Shown here: piece after piece, positions 36,301 to 46,529 of the stretch
Position numbering within the stretch: the first letter of the stretch is position 1
Layout: every line of letters starts with the position of its first letter
NCBI GenBank assembly: GCA_035236585.1
Contig: CP141130.1
Location: forward strand, 77,323,944-77,387,943
Reading direction: 5' to 3'
DNA: 64,000 nucleotides
Origin: Warburgia ugandensis
Lineage: Eukaryota; Streptophyta; Magnoliopsida; Canellales; Canellaceae
The notes under the pieces: model-generated
The model's input: only the letters and a program-made list of their open reading frames with translations
The model's database searches: none
Told to the model about the DNA's origin: nothing
Made by a program: the position numbers and the translations under genes

Positions 36301-39300
36301 GTGAAATTGCTATCCTGTGACAAGTGGTATCAAAGCAAGTCAACATGGGCGTTGGTTATCGAGTATTAGGAAAAGCTCATGGCAACATCATGGCAATTGA
36401 GTCAAGAGTGACCAATATGTCAGTGGAAGTTCAGCAGGAGTCGAGGGGGGAGAAGTCCTGAGACCCATTATGGAAGTTGGCTTTGGATGCTCGGCTTTCT
36501 ACTTTGGATGCTCAGTTAGGTAAGTTCAAACAAACTCTATCTAATTGATTAAACAAATTGAGTGAATTTGTGGATGCCTTAAAAAGCCTCATAGACAACA
36601 TGTGGAGCACGGTTGATGTGTCTAAGGTTATGGAAACTGAGACCATGGATAGAGGAGTGCATGTCTAATTGCTTTGAGTTCATAAAAGGCAAGATGACCA
36701 GCCCACATGAGGAAGTGGCTGGATTGGAGAATATGGAGCCAGTAAAGGAATCCACAATGAGTGTGGATATAGCACAGTTAAGCTTACCATGTGTAAGTGC
36801 TGCAAGGTTGCTTGGGTTTGATGAGTCCCAGTAGAAAACGATGATCAACAAGGAGGTTGATACAATTGTTGACACAAAGAAGTGTGCCACAACAAGAGGA
36901 CTCTAGGATGGGCAAATCCAAGCAAAGTTGTGCAAGGAGTACAGTGGATGGTAGCTGCCACATTGAGGTGCAGGGGGCACAACAGCAAAGTGCAGCAATG
37001 CAGGGGCTCAAGAGGGGTGACAACGTACAGATGTGCAATGGTGCACAAGTGTGCAAGGATGCACACACCATGGAGAAGGCAAAGAAGCTCCCCAAGGAGC
37101 ACAAGTGTGGCGGGATGCAAATGTGCAAGGGGAGGAATAAGACACGACGTCTCAAAAGGATTCTGAGGCAACATGGGAAGCGCCAAAGGTTGAAGCTGGC
37201 GACATTGAGGGAGATGTGTCAACGAGGGCGTAGACATTATCAGGTGGGGGAGAATGTCATATACATGCACTATAAGGTTTGTGATCAAGGCTCGCTGACT
37301 CTAAGGGAGGCTTATTTAGTTCATGGACATGGCCTAAAGGACTTAGGCCTGTTGTTGAAGATCCATGTTGCAGGGCCTAATTCTAGAAGGCCTGGTTTTT
37401 AAAAGTTTCCTTGTAAATATCTAGAAAGAGGAAAAGTATAGATATCTATGTAGAGATTTCTAGAGAGAGTTCTAAAGTAGTACTAAACCATTAGATAGTT
37501 AACACATGTAATAATCTAAACCATCTATTAAGGAGGCGGGTGGAGGGGGACAACTATAAATAGGTGTAAGCTCCTCATTTGTAAGTAGATCAGATTACTC
37601 AAGTAAAGAATATAGGTTCTATTTGAGTAAGTCTCATCTCTTGAGTTCTCTTATTGCTTAAGTGGGTGAGTGATAGTAGGAGTAGAAGGCTAACTTGTGC
37701 TTAACAAGAGTTGTACACAAGTGCAGCATGGGTTTAGCAAAGGTGAAATTGCGACCCCTTGACCTGAGGTTATATTTCGGTGCATTTCTCATCCTTGTCC
37801 GAGTTGGCCCACTTAATCTATCAAAAAAGACTTCTTGACATGCCTGGGTTGATAAAAAAACTGATAACAATAGGAATTCACCCTGTCCTAGGAGAACTTG
37901 TTTTTGGTTTGTCCTAATTCTCATTCTAATAGGATTAGACAAATATATCTCTATCTTCAAGAGATATTCAAGAAAAGTGGATGGATGGGCAAGACTTGAT
38001 TTGTGGAAGTTTCTGAAAATCCCTCTAATTTGACAAAGAGGAAACTAATGTTTAAAATTTGCTAAGATTGCCAACTATGAATACAATGCAAAATGCCTTC
38101 CACTTTCTGTTTCAAACTCCTGGTTGGTTTTTGACCATTTTACCTATGACCACAAAATCATCATCATCAAGACCTTATCCCAATTAGGGGTCGGCTACAT
38201 GAATCTTATTCCACTATTCTTCTTTATCAACTACCATGGCTTCATTTAGTTCCAAAGTTTTTAAATCTTTCTTCATCACTTTTATCCACATTCTTTTGGG
38301 CCTTCTCTTTACTCTTTTAGAACCTTCTACTTGCATTGCCTCACTCCTTCTAACCGGTGCTATTTTCGGTCTCCTTTGGACACGTCCAAATTATCGAAGT
38401 CTAATCTTCCTCATCTTGTTACCTATTGGTACTATTTATAAATTTTCTTTAATATTTTTATTCCTAATTCTATCTTTTCTTGTCTTACCACTCATTCATC
38501 TCAACATCCTCATTTTTGCGATGCTCATCCTATGAGCATAATGTTCCTTAACTGCCTAATACTCTGATCCATAAAGCCTGGCCGGCCTTATGTCCATCCC
38601 ATAGAATTTTCCTTTTAGTTTTAGTGACACCCATCGATCACACAAAACTTCAAATGCACATCTCTATTTGTTCCAACCCGCTTGGATTCTCTAGGTAACC
38701 TCCCTCTCAATCTCTCCACTCTCATGAATCATGGATCCTAAGTACCGAAAGTGGTCTTTTATGGGGACTTCTTGGTTATCAATCTTGACTAGTGTTTCAC
38801 TCTTACTCCTCTCCTTGCTAAAATTGCATTCCATATATTGTCTTAATTTGGCTGATTTTAAATCTTTTAGATTCTAATGCTTCTCTCCATAACTCTAGCT
38901 TTGTATTTACACCCTCCCATGTCTCATCAAGTAAAACTATATCATTTGCAAATAGCATGCACAGGGAATCTTCTCGTGCAGATGTTTTGTTAGCTCATCC
39001 ATAACCAATGTAAAAAGTTATGGGTTCAATGCCAATCCTTTGTGCAATGCTACAGCGACAGGAAAATCATCGGTCTCGCCATTAGTAATCTTAACATTTG
39101 TTACCGCTCCCTCATACATATCTCTAATTATGTCTATATATTCCCGCAAAACCCCTTTCTTGCCCAACACCCTCCATATTAACTCTCTAGGGACTTTATT
39201 ATAAGCTTTCTCTAAGTCGATAAAGACTGTGGTGGGCTTTCCTCCTCTCCTTATAATTCTCTACCAATTGTTTTAGTAAGAAAATAGCTTCCATAGTAGA

Positions 39301-40394
39301 CCTCCCAAGCATGAAACCAAGCTAATTCTCCAATACATGTCTCTTGCCGTAGCATCTTCTCAATTACTCTTTCAAAAAGTTTTATAGTGCGGCTCATTAG
39401 TTTGATCCCTTGATAATTAGTGCAGCTCTGTATGTCTCCTTTATTCTTATAAATTGGTACAATAAAGCTTTTCCTCTACTCATCAGGCATTTTCTTTGAT
39501 TTTATAATCTTGTTAAACAACTTGGTCAACCAAACTACCTCAATATCTCCCATATGCATCCAAACTTCTATTAATATACCATCAGGCCCCATGGCTTTTA
39601 TTAGTTTTATCTTTTTCAAGACTTCTTTCACTTCAGTTATTCTAATCCTACATTCATATCTATAATATTCAATGTTATTTAAATTTGTAATATTTTCAAT
39701 GCCTATATTTCCAGAGCCATTGTCATTTATCAATTTTTGAAAGTACGTTTCCCACCTTTGTTTGATCTCATCATTTTTGATGAATACCCTTTGATCATCA
39801 CTTCTAATACACCTAACATGATCTAAGTCCTTACCCTTCTGTTCTCTTACTTTTGCAAGTTTAAACACATCTTTCTCACCTTCTCTTATTTCTAGTATAT
39901 TATAGAGCTCATCATATGCCTTAAGTTTAGCCTTACTATTCTTTTAGCAACTTTTTTAGCATTTTTATATTGTTCATAGTTTTCATTATTTCTAATCTTC
40001 TGCCATATTTTAAAACACACCCATGACCACAAAAATCAGTATAAAATGTATAGTTAGCAAATGAGTCTAAAATGTATAGCTAGCAATGTAGATGGGCCCT
40101 TCTCAGCTGGTCACTGAAAACAGTGAAATATGAAGGAAAAACCAGTGAAAATATTAGAATTGGTGTTTACGTTAGTCCTTATAGAAGGATTTGAACTGTA
40201 AGTACTTGTGAATAATTTCCAATTTGTTTCTGTATGATTGACAAGTTATTTAATTGGTGCAGCGGGTGCAAAAGAGACTGGCAATCCTTAACAAGCGCAC
40301 GAAGGGAGGTTGCTCTTGCATGTGTCTACTGTTGGCGGTCATTGGCATAGTGATTCTAGCTGTTGTTATATGGGCACTTATTAAGTACTTGTAA
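27396..40394 (+). CDS. SYP5-like (SYP51/SYP52): SYP5-type syntaxin (Qc-SNARE), six coding exons
   Basis: Coding exons: 27396-27613, 34044-34145, 34659-34759, 34851-34951, 35061-35105 and 40263-40394. Together they are 699 nt, or 232 residues plus a stop, about the length of Arabidopsis SYP51/SYP52. All junction phases agree. The protein opens [19 protein letters not shown], has an N-terminal helical region (exons 1-2), the PISEKEL segment across the first junction, MSNFANR, a SNARE motif (about 138-197) with [20 protein letters not shown], a GCSCMC cysteine cluster (205-210) and a C-terminal anchor (about 209-229) ending IKYL. This family acts in membrane fusion at the prevacuolar compartment and vacuole, pairing with Qa, Qb and R-SNAREs. 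Odd points: exon 3 ends at a GC donor, and the residue aligned with the zero-layer Gln is His170 (CAC, 34937-34939). The gene looks intact despite several intronic transposons. Confidence 0.93.
28530..29155 (+). pseudogene. RTE endonuclease (AP-type) remnant
   Basis: Reads [17 protein letters not shown], an in-frame stop in place of the Gln of the ETKW motif (TAA, about 28646), then [19 protein letters not shown] and [17 protein letters not shown]. These are the metal-binding and catalytic blocks of the APE-like endonuclease that nicks target DNA for LINE insertion. The stop makes it non-functional. Confidence 0.85.
29401..29632 (+). repeat. 116-bp tandem duplication inside the RTE LINE
   Basis: 29401-29516 is repeated almost exactly at 29517-29632; both begin CAAAAGATGTCTTAGGAG. 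The period of 116 is not a multiple of three, so it shifts the linker between endonuclease and reverse transcriptase out of frame. Confidence 0.93.
29513..30795 (+). pseudogene. RTE reverse transcriptase remnant
   Basis: After a lysine-rich linker come [90 protein letters not shown] and the catalytic [10 protein letters not shown] (about 30690). These are the ordered RT blocks. A TAG at about 30316 replaces the Gln before FGF, and a TGA follows FKIS. The RT core is otherwise well preserved. Confidence 0.9.
31012..31458 (+). pseudogene. RTE C-terminal region
   Basis: A 148-codon frame with [36 protein letters not shown] and [10 protein letters not shown], typical of the RTE C-terminus. It ends with HVADP, just before the 3' tail. 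Confidence 0.88.
31500..32980. other. Intron 1 sequence without further features
   Basis: AT-rich intron. Frames at 31706-31921 and 32473-32667 have no recognisable domain. Confidence 0.5.
32995..33057 (+). mobile_element. Au SINE, 5'-truncated, with its own duplication
   Basis: Only the last about 63 bp of the SINE is present, yet perfect 13-bp duplications TTGTCTTGTCCTT flank it (32982-32994 and 33058-33070). It therefore inserted already truncated. Confidence 0.85.
33403..33580 (-). mobile_element. Au SINE, reverse
   Basis: A complete reverse copy. TTACAATATA occurs on both sides (from about 33390 and 33583), a probable target-site duplication of about 10 bp. Confidence 0.9.
34760..34850 (+). 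other. GC-AG intron (intron 3) of the syntaxin gene
   Basis: Exon 3 reads ATG AAA G and is followed directly by GCATGT. The next exon starts AGCAAGAT after TATAATAG. Joining there gives [13 protein letters not shown], which matches the family. No GT in the neighbourhood keeps this frame. Confidence 0.85.
35807..36322 (+). repeat. 5' LTR of the intronic retroelement
   Basis: TGTCACGGACATGCACTGCA to CCTGTGACA, with a TATA motif ACTATAAATAGG at about 36093 upstream of a GTAAGCTCCTC leader. Confidence 0.8.
37255..37764 (+). repeat. 3' LTR of the intronic retroelement
   Basis: TGTCATATACATGCACTATA onward, collinear with the 5' LTR and including ACTATAAATAGG near 37553. Its terminal CA has changed to CC. 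Confidence 0.75.
38158..40022 (-). mobile_element. RTE LINE, reverse, 5'-truncated
   Basis: Its 3' tail lies at 38158 (CATCATCATCAAGACCTTATC on the plus strand) and it reads toward 40022. Perfect 12-bp duplications ATGACCACAAAA flank it (38146-38157 and 40023-40034). It retains the linker, part of the reverse transcriptase ([42 protein letters not shown] at 39476-39868) and the C-terminal region. The endonuclease and 5' part are missing, as expected from incomplete reverse transcription. Frameshifts are many. Confidence 0.9.
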
Positions 40395-40900
40395 GGAGTG
40401 CCTGAGATCTGGTTACATATACATGCAGTGATCTTGCTGCTTCCGTGATGTTTTCTGCCTTGATTTGGTTTGTGCAGCATTTAATTTTGTTGGCGTCTTT
40501 GTGTGCATTTTGTTATGTGTGTTCTCATGAGAATTCCTGTCTTTGTTTCCTTTGTGAAGTGGAAAATGGCTCTGTAGAAATGGGATTTCGTGTGAGAATA
40601 ATTTATTATACCATTGCTTCTCCTTGTTTGTGTTCTCTGTCACAGCTTAAAAGTGAAAATTCTTTGCCATGCAATTTAAAGCTTTTTGCATCTCCTGCTA
40701 GGGACGACGGTTTTATGCGAGCCCTTTATTCACAAAGGAGTTCATTTGGACCAAAGTTACAAGTGGCTACATCTTTGTTGGGTTATACTCCAAATCTAGT
40801 CCTCTGCTTGGCCATTATCTTTATCCCATCGTCTCAGAATACCGGAATTTTCCGTTTTACATATCAGATTCGCATATGACCTGTCTAACAGTGCACATTA
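40395..40900 (+). other. Probable 3' untranslated region of the syntaxin gene
   Basis: Follows the TAA at 40392-40394. No clear AATAAA signal is seen, and the end is not defined. The 144-codon frame at 40445-40879 overlaps it and shows no known domain. Confidence 0.4.
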
Positions 40901-41019
40901 GAACATGAATGGTTTTGATGAACAAAAGTTTTGGGCCCTGCTTATGGTTCCAACCACAGCTATATTTCCTTCGGACTTTGCGTGCACAACCTCATAAAAG
41001 AACTTATGTAGTAGAAGGT

Positions 41020-41203
41020 AAAGGGCAGCACCGAGGTGTACAAAGCTCTTGTATATGCGGGGTCTGGGGAAAGGGCATATCACAAGGATTAATAGTACAT
41101 AGCCTTATCTTGCATTTTGCAAGAGGCTGTTTTCACGCATTGAATGCCTGACCTCAAGGTCACACGACGACAACTCTACGGTTGGGTCAAGGTTACCTTT
41201 CTC
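41020..41203 (-). mobile_element. Au SINE, reverse
   Basis: A full-length reverse copy flanked by perfect 14-bp duplications ATGTAGTAGAAGGT (41006-41019 and 41204-41217). Confidence 0.92.
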
Positions 41204-41384
41204 ATGTAGTAGAAGGTGAATTGAGAAAATGCTAGCTGGACTACTGCAGCGCTCGTACTGCTGACACGATCGTGCTAACCTACTTGTTTTGCACTCTTTT
41301 TTAAGTAGCAAAAATAAATTGTATAACATAGAAAAGGTTACCTCACTGATTCAAGGAACTGCATTGGATCCCCTTTAAAGGATG

Positions 41385-41512
41385 CTGATGATACATTTGG
41401 CAAGGATGTATATTAAGGGGTTGTGCCTCAAGGATTGTGTCGAGAGGATACATATGGAAAAGGTATATATAAAAAACCTGTAAGGTGTGTGAATTAACCG
41501 TTAAAAAAAAAG
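41385..41512 (+). mobile_element. Partial SINE of a second family
   Basis: Resembles the 3' half of the element at 47701-47980: CATTTGGCAAGGATGT, AAGGGGTTGTG, GAGAGGATACATATGG, GGTGTGTGAATTAACCG and an A-rich tail. The tRNA-like head is absent. Confidence 0.6.
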
Positions 41513-41529
41513 GAACCCAAAAACAGAGG

Positions 41530-42290
41530 TTATAAGTCTTGGATGAGAATTTTGGCACGTAGGCTATCAAAACAGGCTTGGATTGCTGAAAATAGGACCC
41601 ACCTGCACTTTATAATGCTTTTACAAAATTGATTATGGTTACACTTATATTGGCAGCCGCAAAACGTTCGGCTGTTTGTTCTTAAATAATTTTTCTGTTT
41701 GATGGCTGCAAAAATCAGAGAAAGCAAATCAATAATTAATCACGATTCATAGATAACCCAATCCTCAGTTGAACATATCAAACAGCCCGTGGAAAATTTC
41801 TCCTGGGCAGGAGACTCTGGTTAGATGATCCATATGGCCTTGTTCTGCCGCTCTTAAATAAGTCGGTCCCTTTCAACGATTGGAACCATTTATGTTTCAG
41901 AGATACGTTATCATGATGTATACCTTTCATCTCATTGTCCCAGCGTCCACTTGTTACAGCTTGAAAAGTAGTTTGACAAGGGCAATTTTTGACAAGTGCC
42001 TACAGTGATGATTCAGAAGATAAGCAAGCAAAATTTTTGACGAAGTAAGCTCGTAACAGGAGAAGCTCAGAAAGTTGTGATCCACCTCTTCCTGTTGGAG
42101 GAAAAGAAGAGCTTCTTACAGCGCCAATAGGCCCATAATTGTAAGGTCCAGGGATTACTGCTAAATTTATTCCGTGGTTTTTGTTCCAATTCGTAGGTGA
42201 CTCCTTTGCTCAAAGAATGCAGCCAATTCAATCTGATTTCAATCTGTTTTGTAGTAAACTTATAGGATCAAATACAAGCTTTCTTCCTGG
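41530..42290. other. Stretch without recognised genes
   Basis: No open frame with a known domain and no complete repeat was recognised. Confidence 0.35.
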
Positions 42291-43870
42291 TTTCTGGCTA
42301 AGTCTGAGCGTGCACTTTGGCGAGGGCCGTGACAAGGTTAGGCTCACTACGAGCTAAGGTAGTAGGTTTAGCACTAGTGCTACACAGTCGCAAGGGCAAG
42401 TATTGGCTAGGGCCGTGACAAGGTGCAGATAATCAAACTTTGAAACCTCTCTAGTGCTGGGAGACACTTCAATTCACCTGACAAAGACAGCTTCTTGTGA
42501 ACTGAAAATGTTAGGCATGTAGAGATAAACATTGAGTTTTATTACAAATTTCACACAAATCTAATGGGCAAAGACTCAGCTTGTCTCAAACTATGGGCTT
42601 TCCAGGTCTACCTAGGGATAACGCGTGCAAACATCAGTTTCACCATTCATTGTGGCGGGCATCCATGCCTTACAATTGCAACTTCAGTGGTATCAAATAG
42701 TAACAGTTCCGAATCTAATTCCATGTCAAAAGCTATTGGATAGTGAGGAATTTGAGTCAGGACTCGTAAGAAAGGAGAAAAAGGAAACCACGGGCCAAAG
42801 AGGTAACACATAACGACTAAGGAACCAACCCATGCGTGCTTACAAGAGTTGTCAATTTCCTCATCCATAGATTCGAGGTTGGATAAATAAATGTCAGTTT
42901 ATACAGTAACCCTTTTAGGCTGTGACAATCACAACGGACCCATTTGTAATTGTCGCGACTAACACATATAAGGTGGTCGATCCTGACATGTCGAAGTTCA
43001 TCGTTCCTGAACCATTCCGAAAGAAAGGGCTTTATCTGCACATTTGAGGGATATTCTCGTGGTGAAGAACCCATCAAACTTTCCCCACCGTCCTTCATTT
43101 GTTACGAAACCTAACTCGACTAGAAAGTGGGTTGAATCTACCATGTACTACAATCGAATGACTCAATGCCCCAAGGGAGGAATCCACTTGCCTCCTTCTC
43201 AAGTGAGGCACGGGCAACAGAATTTATGTTTCTTATAGGCACAGGCTAATAGGCTAATTCACGCTAGTTTAGCATACCACTCTGGACGGAATATTGATAA
43301 CTCCAAGTTTAGGGCATTAAACCTAGCTTACGGAAGGACTTAACCGATAGGGCTTTGTTAGAAGTAAGAGGCTTTATGTATGGCTTCTACAAAAGAGTCT
43401 TTCTTCTTTATATTTTTCTGTCTACTATCACTTTATAAACCAGTGCGTTTAGAAAGAAATAGCTGCCATAAAGAGGAAGTCAGATTCGGCTTAAGTGAGT
43501 TCAGTGTCCCGAGAAAATTAGGTTGCTTCGACAGCGGCGATTTGATAAAAATTGGAGGAACAAGGAGTAACTTTTTCTTGGCGTGTAGAGTTAGCTAGGA
43601 GTAGTTTTGCCTTAGCTCGACGAGTTCCTAAACCAGGATTCTTAGTATCGGAATCAATCAATGTGTAATAAGAATAGTCTTTGATCAATGCTGATCTGAC
43701 CACCTTCTAGCCTTCTAGGCTGGTTAGCTTCACACCTTGCATGATGTAACGTGCACAGAACACGCAATAGTGAGAGCCAAGCAATTTGTCATGGAGGCCA
43801 TGATCCTAAAATGAAGTCGACAATCATCGTGCACAGATTGTTTGGATTGGTCGTGATGGTAACCTGAAGA
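42290..43870. other. Low-AT, low-repeat stretch, possibly organelle-derived
   Basis: Base composition is more even than in the flanks and the sequence lacks the usual plant-repeat signatures, somewhat like plant mitochondrial intergenic DNA. A 20-bp motif around AGGGCCGTGACAAGGT occurs at about 42322 and again about 80 bp later. No mitochondrial or plastid gene could be read, so the origin is only a suggestion. Confidence 0.25.
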
Positions 43871-43943
43871 TCCGATTTAGTGGACCCAGTTTTAGTAGAT
43901 TTTTGTGTGCTTGCTTATCACTTCTAGAAGAAAATATTTCAAA

Positions 43944-44083
43944 ACTCTGGGGAAGGGGTGGACTCCAAGGGTTAATACTACGCAGTCTTACCCTGCATTT
44001 TCTCAAGAGGCCGTTTTCATGTCTTCAAACTGTAAACTCAAGATTACACAACGACAACTCTACTGTTGCACCAAGGCTCCTAA
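43944..44083 (-). mobile_element. Au SINE, reverse, 3'-shortened
   Basis: CTGGGGAAGGGGTGGACTCC to CTGTTGCACCAAGGCTCC on the plus strand. The SINE's 3' end (left side here) is missing. Confidence 0.8.
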
Positions 44084-44219
44084 ATTCCTAAATTTGTAAT
44101 CAAAGAATTTATATTTTACTTGAAAGTCTGATCAAAGATACTGAGAGAAGGGGGTTCACATTTCGCATCCGCATACCCTTGAATGATTGACCCAGAATAA
44201 TCTACATGACAATGCCTCT

Positions 44220-44486
44220 ATTAAACAGTAGAAATAAGGGAATGAGAATATTAGTTACAGATAAAGATCAGGACCTCATATTTGATTACAGAACCATAAA
44301 GCCACACTTGTCCGGATTATGGCTAGGAACAAAATGAGTCCAATACCTGTTTTAGTCCTGAGACTAACTAAGATAAAATCTTACCAGTTTCCTACCTTTA
44401 CCTGCAGAGATAAACTTTGGAATCATTTCTAGGATGATGGGAAAGGGAAAGAATTTTTGAAACGTGTCAAGGCCACTTAAACCATG
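44220..44486 (+). promoter_or_regulatory. Conserved upstream region, gene copy A
   Basis: Shares ordered blocks with the regions before copies B and C: GGAATGAGAATATTAGTTACAG, ACCATAAAGCCACACTTGTCC and CTTACCAGTTTCCTACCTT. The block runs into the TATA box. Confidence 0.65.
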
Positions 44487-44495
44487 CATATAAGG
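44487..44495 (+). promoter_or_regulatory. TATA box, copy A
   Basis: CATATAAGG, conserved in position in all three copies. Transcription would be expected to start about 25-35 bp downstream, past the ATG at 44509. Confidence 0.6.
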
Positions 44496-44508
44496 TGGTT
44501 CGAGCCCT

Positions 44509-44874
44509 ATGGTAGTTCTCAATCCGAAGGCATTTGCGGTTGTTCGCTCTGAACAAACTTGTTCACAAAAATCATCTCACTTCAGTCTAGCTGTATTTGG
44601 TTTTAACGTTCTTGCGGTGGCACCCAAGTTCGATGTTTACAGAGAAGCCATTGGCCGGCTTGACAATTATGTCTCCTCGAGAAGAAGAAGGCCTGCACAT
44701 GAAGTCCTCGCTGAAGCAGCAGCAAAATATGCAGACCAAAGAAAAGAAGCAGGAGACGGCAAACCTGCTGTTACTACGGACAGTTACCCAGTTTCTGCTC
44801 CGACTAGTGTTGTTCATGAGTATCGGCCCGAACAGGCATTTTCGCGTGGGTTTTTGTTTTCTAAATATCGCTGA
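44509..44874 (+). pseudogene. Small basic protein family, copy A (start codon lost?)
   Basis: An open frame of 121 residues. From residue 37 onward it aligns with copies B and C: APKFDVYREAIGRLDNYVSS, RRRRPAHEVLAEAAA, KPAVTTDSYPVSAPTS and EYRPEQAFSRGF. At the position of the ATG used by B (46237) and C (61639), copy A has GTG (44617). The in-frame ATG at 44509 lies only about 14 bp after the TATA box, so it is probably outside the transcript. If so, copy A has no normal start. The rest of the frame is intact and very similar to B, suggesting recent duplication or gene conversion. No known domain is recognised. Confidence 0.5.
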
Positions 44875-44959
44875 GATATAAGTCTGTCTTCATGGGATGA
44901 GTGTTTCTACAGCGTTCTAGTTGTCTAAAAATTGTACGAAGCTTTCGCTTTTCATATGA

Positions 44960-45810
44960 GCTCTTATGCATCACGTAAAAATTTACTAATTCATCCTCTT
45001 TTACGTCAAATTTTAAAAGACCCTGCCACGAAAACCTCATTGCTTGATTCTTCCAGTCAAGACAGGACTTATGACATGAATGGTTTGGATGATCTAGAAT
45101 CCAATCCACACTATACTTTTAGCCGTCCAAACTCCAGAACGTTAGTCCACACAACTTTATTCGGACCCATCGTATAAAGCTTTCGCTTTCCATATGAGCT
45201 CTTACGCGATGGATGTCCATCCTCTTTTGAGGACGATTGAAGCGGGTGGATGGACAAGTGGAACCCAGTATTTAATGATCCAGCCCGTTGCTACTTTACT
45301 GTGATGAGCCAGGCACCCAGTTCAACTCTATCTCTAGTTTGAAACCAACTGATTTCTTCCTTCAATGAACAGTTAGAATCCTCATTCAGGTTGGATAGTC
45401 AAAAGTTATATCTAGAGGGTGCTCCCCATGTTTGTTCAGTCGTCCAAAATATACACCGTTCGAGACGTTTTATCAGAATCAGTGGTTACGATCAAAAGCA
45501 AAAATATTCCCCTTGATCAAACCGAGATCTTTTGGGTCTAATAAACTAGCGCTATGCTAGAATCTTGCACCCACTTCCCTAGTCAACAAGGCCGTTAATA
45601 GAAGTATTAGCCAATCCAATTCCTTATTTCTTACTGGGGAAGTCTACTTGAACAGTCATCACCAATTTCCACCAGGCAATTCTGACCAAGAATCACTTGA
45701 CACCCAAGAAAGGAAGTACAGTTCCCAGCAAGAGAGAGAGATCGAGCAGGAACTAGATAATGGAGTATTATCCATCTCAAGTTCTTAGATTTACACGACA
45801 GTGACTGTTA
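44960..45810. repeat. Segmental duplication, copy 1 (between gene copies A and B)
   Basis: Matches 52570-53375 along its whole length in the same orientation. Shared blocks include AATTCATCCTCTTTTxxGTC, TGTGATGAGCCAGGCACCCA and GGAACTAGATAATGGAGTAT. A third, partial copy is at about 63640-63820. It is non-coding. Confidence 0.85.
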
Positions 45811-45844
45811 AAATATCTTAGAAGAAGACAAAATGCCTTTGATA

Positions 45845-46106
45845 AACAATGGAAAGAACGGAATGAGAGTATTAGTTACAGATACACGATCGGGACTTTA
45901 TCTTTGATTACTGAACCATAAAGCCACACTTGTCCCGGGTTACAACTAGGAAAAAAAAGCAAGTCCCAGACCTGTTTAATTTAGACCTGAGACTAAGGCA
46001 AAATTCTTACCAGCTTCCTACCTTAAGAGAGAAAGTTTGGAATCATTGCCAGGAAGGTGGGAAAGGGAAAGAATCTTTGAAAGGTGAGAAGGCCACTTTA
46101 TCCATT
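45845..46106 (+). promoter_or_regulatory. Conserved upstream region, gene copy B
   Basis: Same order of blocks as before copy A, including GAATGAGAGTATTAGTTACAG and ACCATAAAGCCACACTTGTCC. Confidence 0.65.
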
Positions 46107-46114
46107 CATATAAG
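46107..46114 (+). promoter_or_regulatory. TATA box, copy B
   Basis: CATATAAG about 120 bp before the preferred ATG at 46237, leaving a leader of about 90-100 nt. Confidence 0.6.
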
Positions 46115-46236
46115 GGGGTTTGAGCCCTATGGTAGTTCTCAATCCGGAGGCATTTGCGGTTGTTTGCTCTGAACAAACTTGTTCACAAAAATCATCTCAC
46201 TTCAGTCTAGCTGTACTTGGTTTTAACGTTCTTGCG

Positions 46237-46494
46237 ATGGCACCCAAGTTCGACGTTTACAGAGAAGCCTTTGGCCGGCTTGACGATTATGTCTCCTCGA
46301 GAAGAAGAAGGCCTGCACATGAAATCCTCGCTGAAGCAGCAGCAAAATCTGCAGACCAAAGAAAAGAAGCCGGAGACGGCAAACCTGCTGTTACTACGGA
46401 CAGTTACCCAGTTTCTGCTCCGACTAGTGTTGTTTATGAGTATCGGCCCGAACAGGCATTTTCGCGTGGGTTTTTGTTTTCTAAATATCGCTGA
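46237..46494 (+). CDS. Small basic protein of unknown function, copy B
   Basis: A protein of 85 residues starting MAPKFDVYREAFGRLDDYVS, followed by an SSRRRR basic patch, an Ala-rich helix-like segment (HEILAEAAAKSADQRKEA), a Ser/Thr/Pro-rich segment (VTTDSYPVSAPTS) and an aromatic tail ending FLFSKYR. There is no signal peptide or membrane segment, so a soluble protein is expected. The ATG at 46237 is preferred because copy C has an ATG at the aligned position and because the TATA box at 46107 puts transcription start after the upstream in-frame ATG (46129; 121 residues if used). The gene has no intron in the coding part. I do not recognise the family. Confidence 0.65.
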   Translation: MAPKFDVYREAFGRLDDYVSSRRRRPAHEILAEAAAKSADQRKEAGDGKPAVTTDSYPVSAPTSVVYEYRPEQAFSRGFLFSKYR

Positions 46495-46529
46495 GATGTA
46501 AGTCTGTCTTCATGGGATGAGTGTTTCTA

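Larger units (their letters stand above)
35807..37764 (+). mobile_element. Non-autonomous LTR retroelement (LARD/TRIM-like), two LTRs
   Basis: Left LTR 35807-36322, primer-binding site TGGTATCAAAGC at 36325-36336 (near the initiator tRNA-Met type), an internal region of about 0.93 kb, polypurine tract CAGGTGGGGGAGAA (37241-37254), right LTR 37255-37764. There are no gag or pol motifs; internal frames such as 36857-37402 are low-complexity. Flanks TTGAG (35802-35806) and CTGAG match at 4 of 5 positions. The LTRs are diverged, so the insertion is not recent. Confidence 0.8.
35106..40262 (+). other. Intron 5 of the syntaxin gene (5.2 kb)
   Basis: Donor GTTCCA and acceptor TTGGTGCAG. It contains a short LTR retroelement and a reverse RTE copy. 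The rest (35106-35800, 37765-38145, 40035-40262) holds nothing recognisable. Confidence 0.85.

Noticed and set aside
36857..37402. 181-codon frame as a possible gag gene
   Set aside because: It runs from the internal region into the 3' LTR, is low-complexity, and has no zinc knuckle or other gag motif.
40445..40879. 144-codon frame after the syntaxin stop
   Set aside because: Lies in the probable 3' UTR, no recognisable domain, no partner exons.
44509..46494. Wound-induced or nodulin-related identity for the small protein family
   Set aside because: Size and promoter are suggestive, but no signature of those families could be aligned, so no name is given.
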